From Physcomitrium patens (taxonomy: Eukaryota > Streptophyta > Bryopsida > Funariales > Funariaceae): 64,000 nt of DNA. The first letter of the stretch is position 1. Each line of letters opens with the position of its first letter. This document shows positions 60,201 through 64,000 of this stretch, piece after piece. The stretch covers positions 2,281,426 through 2,345,425 of the forward strand of contig NC_037261.1 of the NCBI RefSeq assembly GCF_000002425.4. Direction: 5' to 3'. A model generated the notes under the pieces. It did not search any database. It was not told the DNA's origin and saw only the letters and a program-made list of their open reading frames with translations. The position numbers were made by a program, and so were the translations under genes.

Positions 60201-61680
60201 AATATTTTCCTTCTTTTGAGAATAAATTTTAAAAAATAAAATAAAGTTCAAACTCAATTATTCTATCATGTGATAATTCCAAAAATATTGTACTTCCATC
60301 TTCAACATGGATTACATGGTGTGAATCTTCAAATCAACTCACTAGTTGTTTTAAGATAAAAAAGATGCATTTAAAGTGCCAAAATTATAATATACAATGA
60401 ATAGTATAGGAATTCTTAAGTAAATAGAGAATTAAAATGTTAGTTGTAAAAATAAAGTCTTAATAAGTCTTAGAGACAATTATCTTAGTTAATTTAGAAC
60501 TTTTACTTATTTTTGAGTATTAAGAATTATTTATTAAAATCAATATCTACATTGGCCTTCTATCTATATATATTACTTATAAAAAAATTATAAATGTGAG
60601 TTAGTAGTTAAAAGAAGCATGAAAAAGAATTTCATGTCTTTTTAATTATTTATAAAAAAATATGATTTATAATTTATTTATATTAATTTTGTTATTATAA
60701 AAAATCACCAGGATATAAAAATATAGCATTAAAGTGCTATTAGCATTATAAAAATATTATAAAAAGTTTTAGAATTTATTTAAATTTTATTTAAATTGTA
60801 ATTAGAATTGTTTAGGAATTTTTAAAGCAATTTTTAAGACTTTGGTGACAATGAGTTTTACCACTTGGAAAGCCATTATGAAGAAATAGAGCAAGATTTT
60901 AAGGCCACGAAAAGTTTGTGGATTAATTGGATATTTTTAAATACCATGGTGAAGTCAAAAATGAAAAAATATTGGTTCTAGTAGTAGAAAATAGGAAGAC
61001 TAGTAGCTAATGTAGTCCTTTTGGGAAGGAAGGTGCACAAGTTCCATACGGATTGTAGCATCTTGAATGTAATTAAAATTATAAGACTAAGGCCTTATAG
61101 CCTCTTTTAGTCACCTTTATTTACTACATATAAGCCTTAATGAGGCTCAAATCCTTAATCTATAAGCAACTTGCCATTGAGGTAAAATATTTTCACTTAA
61201 ATATTTAATTTTTTACTTGTTATTTTTAAACCTTCATAATTTATTCATAATAATTCGAATTAAAAAGTTTTTTATACTATTAAAAATATTAAAAAAATAT
61301 TTTTTAAAAAATAGATTTTTATTTTATTTTTATTTTTATTGGGTGAAAATTCAATAAACAAACTATGATGAAGTTTTAGATTGTAATTGCTTGGTTTCAT
61401 TTATTTCATTTTTTTGTATTTGTTCTTCTTTTGTTCTTACTATTTGCTTCATTCAAACCATACCACCAATTTCAAGCAACTCTTAATTGAAGCCATCTTG
61501 TAATTTGGATTGAGAGGTAAATTAGTTTAGATGTAGTGTGTTACATGCTGCTATCAATAAATATTGTGGTAATACAAATCCAACAAATTGAATCCAAAAA
61601 AATAGCAAATTTTGAGAATTTAAAAAATTCATATAAAATTTTACCACAAATATTTGGATACACGTCTTATTTTAATATTC

Positions 61681-61687
<7 letters not shown>
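56571..61687. other. AT-rich stretch, no recognised gene
   Basis: No gene or complete element is recognised. A long TA tract fills 57248-57293. The 76-codon minus frame at 58866-59096 contains the text APYNSAIGQLLDEVNRKL, which looks coding but was not assigned; transposon debris is likely. The remainder is low in complexity. Confidence 0.4.
57248..57293. repeat. TA microsatellite
   Basis: Twenty-three consecutive TA-type dinucleotides. Similar tracts occur at 4661-4699, 11433-11460, 23407-23441 and 36051-36082. Confidence 0.9.
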
Positions 61688-61713
<26 letters not shown>

Positions 61714-61837
61714 CCACTAAGGTAGACATCTTCTTTTTATTGTATATACATCTATGCAAAAAATAATTATTTCTTATTTTAAATCATGATTCTTATTATA
61801 TTTATAGCTTTAATGTAAACATTTGATATATCTTTGC

Positions 61838-61872
<35 letters not shown>
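61688..61872. repeat. Opposed A and T homopolymer runs
   Basis: A run of 27 A (61688-61714) and a run of 32 T (61841-61872) lie 126 bases apart. They could form a long A:T stem or mark the tails of two retroposed copies in opposite orientation. No SINE body or target repeat was found. Confidence 0.7.
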
Positions 61873-61875
<3 letters not shown>

Positions 61876-62984
61876 CTACTCCACATTATTTCAACCTTCA
61901 ATTCTTGTGTCTTTATAAACCTTAGTCAAATTAACTTTTTGAATAGAAAATATAAAAATATTATTTTATTTTTATTATAATTCATCAACATCAAAAAAAT
62001 AAATAATAATAATATATTTTAAATATTTTTATTTTTTGAAATTAAATAAATAATAAATAAATTAGGTATTTTTTATAGAAATATGTATGTGAGGGTATCC
62101 ATATATTAAAAAAAGGGAGAGGAGATTCTATTGATAATAAATAGTTAAGAAGTCATAATTTATTAAAAGACAAAACTTAAAATAAGTTGAAATTTACCTA
62201 CTATATAAAGTTGCACTGGGATTTTATATAAAGTTGTATTTTATTTTTATTATAATTCATCAACATCAAAAAACAAATAAATAAAATGTATTTTAAATAT
62301 ATTTTTATTTTTTGACATTGAACAAATTTCTATTTAATCCTAATACCAAAGATATGAGATGTTTGGTGATTAAACAACAATGCATCTTGGATATTACCAA
62401 GGCCTCTCTTTAACCTTCACTCACATTGTCATTGCTTGACATCATACCATTGTGTTGCTCAACTCAAGTACTTGAGCAACTACAAGTCATTTTCAATGAA
62501 TTAATGTTAGTGAAGTTTTCTTTTTTTTGTTTTGCTTTTTGTTTTGGTATATCATTCCTTTGTACCAACTGGCTCTAACTTTTTGTTTTGTGTTGTTCAA
62601 CTTCAGCTCTTTATTCTAGTAATGTGGCTTGTAATGGTGGTCCTTTATTGCATATATAGATCATCCTTTAATTCATTTTTATCTTAATTGATGTTGTCTT
62701 TCTTGCAAGAAGATGGTGAGGAAGGTTTCTAGGTTAAGTAGCTTCTTTTCTTAAAGTGCAATTGAGAGAAACTTCAAAGTTGGAATTTTCTTTTGAGGTG
62801 GTTTCATTCAAATTCTATGCCATTTATTACAAATATAAGACAGAAGTATTTAAGTCAATGGTAAAATTATAGAAGTCAAATTTAGAGTTACAAAGGCACT
62901 AAACATAAAAGCTTATGGAGAATAGGAAAAGATTGAGGAATTTTTACAACAAAAAATCTAATTCAAATTAGTGTTTTAAGATTT
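61873..62984. other. AT-rich stretch, possible copia 3' end
   Basis: No gene is recognised. Because the minus-strand copia pol region to the right ends near 62985, its 3' LTR would be expected here, but no LTR end pair was identified. The repeated word ATTCATCAACATCAAAAAA occurs at 61981-61999 and again near 62261. Confidence 0.35.
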
Positions 62985-64000
62985 TTTAGGATTGAGTTTT
63001 CATGTTTTATGTATTTAGACTTCTAATTTCTTTAATTCAGCAGGTTCTATATTGCCAATAAAATGAATAAGGCTTGAGGCCTTTGTAAATATATCAACCT
63101 ATTGTGAATATGTGGAGGTCTAACATACATTAATTGTATCATCTTGATATTTGTTTTTAATGTAATAATGGTCCAATTTAATGTATTTTTTTTCTAGTAT
63201 ATGACAGAATTTTAGACCAATCTTATGTTACTTATATTGTTGCATAATAGTAGTTTAGAGTCTTCATCATGAAGTTGTAGTTCTTTGAGTAATATATGGA
63301 AGTAGGTGATATTGCAAGCAACTTTAGAGAGACTATAATACTTTGCTTTCATGGAAGAAAGTGCTATAGCTGATTAGAGTTTACTCAACCAAGTAATTGG
63401 TACTAATCTAATTTTGTATAGAATTTTTTATATAGATTTTTGTAAGTCAATATCCCTGGCCCAATTTGCATGAGAAAAGGTAAATAAATCCCTTTTGTTG
63501 TAGGTAGGATATCCATTTTTTTGTAGGTAATCCATTTTGTCCTTGAGGTATCACAAGTTTATTTTGCAGCAACAAGATGTGTAAGTTGTAGCTTTTTCAT
63601 ATATCTTGATAATATTTTGACCAAAAATTATATGCCATAGCAACTAATCTTTATATTCAATAACCTCTCTATTAGGCTTTGGTATATTTTAGAATCAACT
63701 TCAAGAATCTTGATATTATGTTATAGTTGAATTTTTGGATTTATCAATACAAAGGATGTTTTATAATAAGTCACATTCTTGTTTCTCTTTCTACTTAAGA
63801 TCTAAATTCTTAAAACTTTTTGAGTATTTGAGCTTTACTATGTATGAAATAAATCTAATTTTTGCTAGAGTCATTATTTGTAAAGACAAAAAAATACCTT
63901 GATCTTCCTAAAAAAGGTATTTTCATGGATCTAACTGAATCATGATGGAAAAGTTAAAGTATCTTTTTAATGTTATGTGGTGAGGCCTTTGGAAATGACT
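62985..64000 (-). mobile_element. Ty1/copia element F, RT to RNase H end (fossil)
   Basis: Read on the minus strand, 64000-62985 shows the C-terminal copia pol order: the region before RNase H with a leucine-rich phrase near 63590, the NWARDID-like region near 63450 that corresponds to the copia DADWAGD motif, an ESK-type region near 63350 corresponding to the STEAEY motif, the LLCNN-type region near 63240, and VDIFTKA at about 63090-63110. It continues past the right edge of the window. It is broken many times. Confidence 0.75.

Noticed and set aside
61536-61766. A 76-codon plus frame ending in a Lys run
   Set aside because: The Lys run is the A27 homopolymer and there is no other coding signal.
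1-64000. CRISPR array, tRNA or rRNA gene
   Set aside because: No regularly spaced repeats with unique spacers and no cloverleaf or rRNA sequence were seen. The tandem repeats found have no spacers.

Overview
This looks like plant nuclear DNA. The one recognisable host gene is a plant-type GT32 (alpha-1,4-glycosyltransferase-like) Golgi enzyme. The rest is mostly very AT-rich wreckage of LTR retrotransposons: Ty1/copia, a Tat/Athila-like Ty3/gypsy, and chromodomain-bearing Ty3/gypsy (chromoviruses). The chromovirus type, and the contrast between AT-rich transposon fields and a small island of normal base composition, suggest a seed-free plant such as a moss. That placement is an inference and was not tested. 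No tRNA, rRNA or CRISPR array was seen.

Layout. 1-11.5 kb: AT-rich field with a short direct-repeat pair (905-2130), an LTR split by another LTR (3908-6040) and a second copy of the inserted LTR type (8560-9745). 11.5-20.8 kb: a decayed plus-strand Tat-like gypsy element that carries, between its protease and reverse transcriptase regions, a 1.6 kb block of normal GC (15.04-16.66 kb). Its 3' side runs into a second normal-GC block (20.6-22.0 kb) holding three minisatellites and a perfect hairpin. 22-26.4 kb: intergenic, with a 155 bp inverted-repeat element inserted in a TA tract. 26.4-33.96 kb: the gene island. It holds an unrecognised minus-strand multi-exon candidate (26.6-28.9 kb), the GT32 gene on the plus strand (29176-31092, two exons) and a convergent unrecognised minus-strand candidate (31.6-33.8 kb) whose upstream side is cut by a copia LTR. 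33.96-36 kb: a copia fossil with LTR and primer-binding site. 38.87-56.57 kb: a tower of nested chromoviruses. 56.6-63 kb: AT-rich with nothing recognised. 63-64 kb: the end of a minus-strand copia pol region that leaves the window.

The most informative structure is the tower. Minus-strand chromovirus B (38869-56570) is interrupted by minus-strand chromovirus A (39574-55146, target repeat TAATA). A is interrupted by plus-strand chromovirus C (41789-50986). C carries two solo-type long LTRs, and one of those is split by a further LTR (47662-49004, target repeat ATGGT). This gives a relative order of at least five insertions. Everything in the tower is a fossil with many breaks, and base composition fits long-term loss of methylated cytosine.

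The host genes form a small cluster. The unrecognised 26.6-28.9 kb candidate and the GT32 gene are divergent and may share the interval 28870-29175. The GT32 gene and the 31.6-33.8 kb candidate are convergent.
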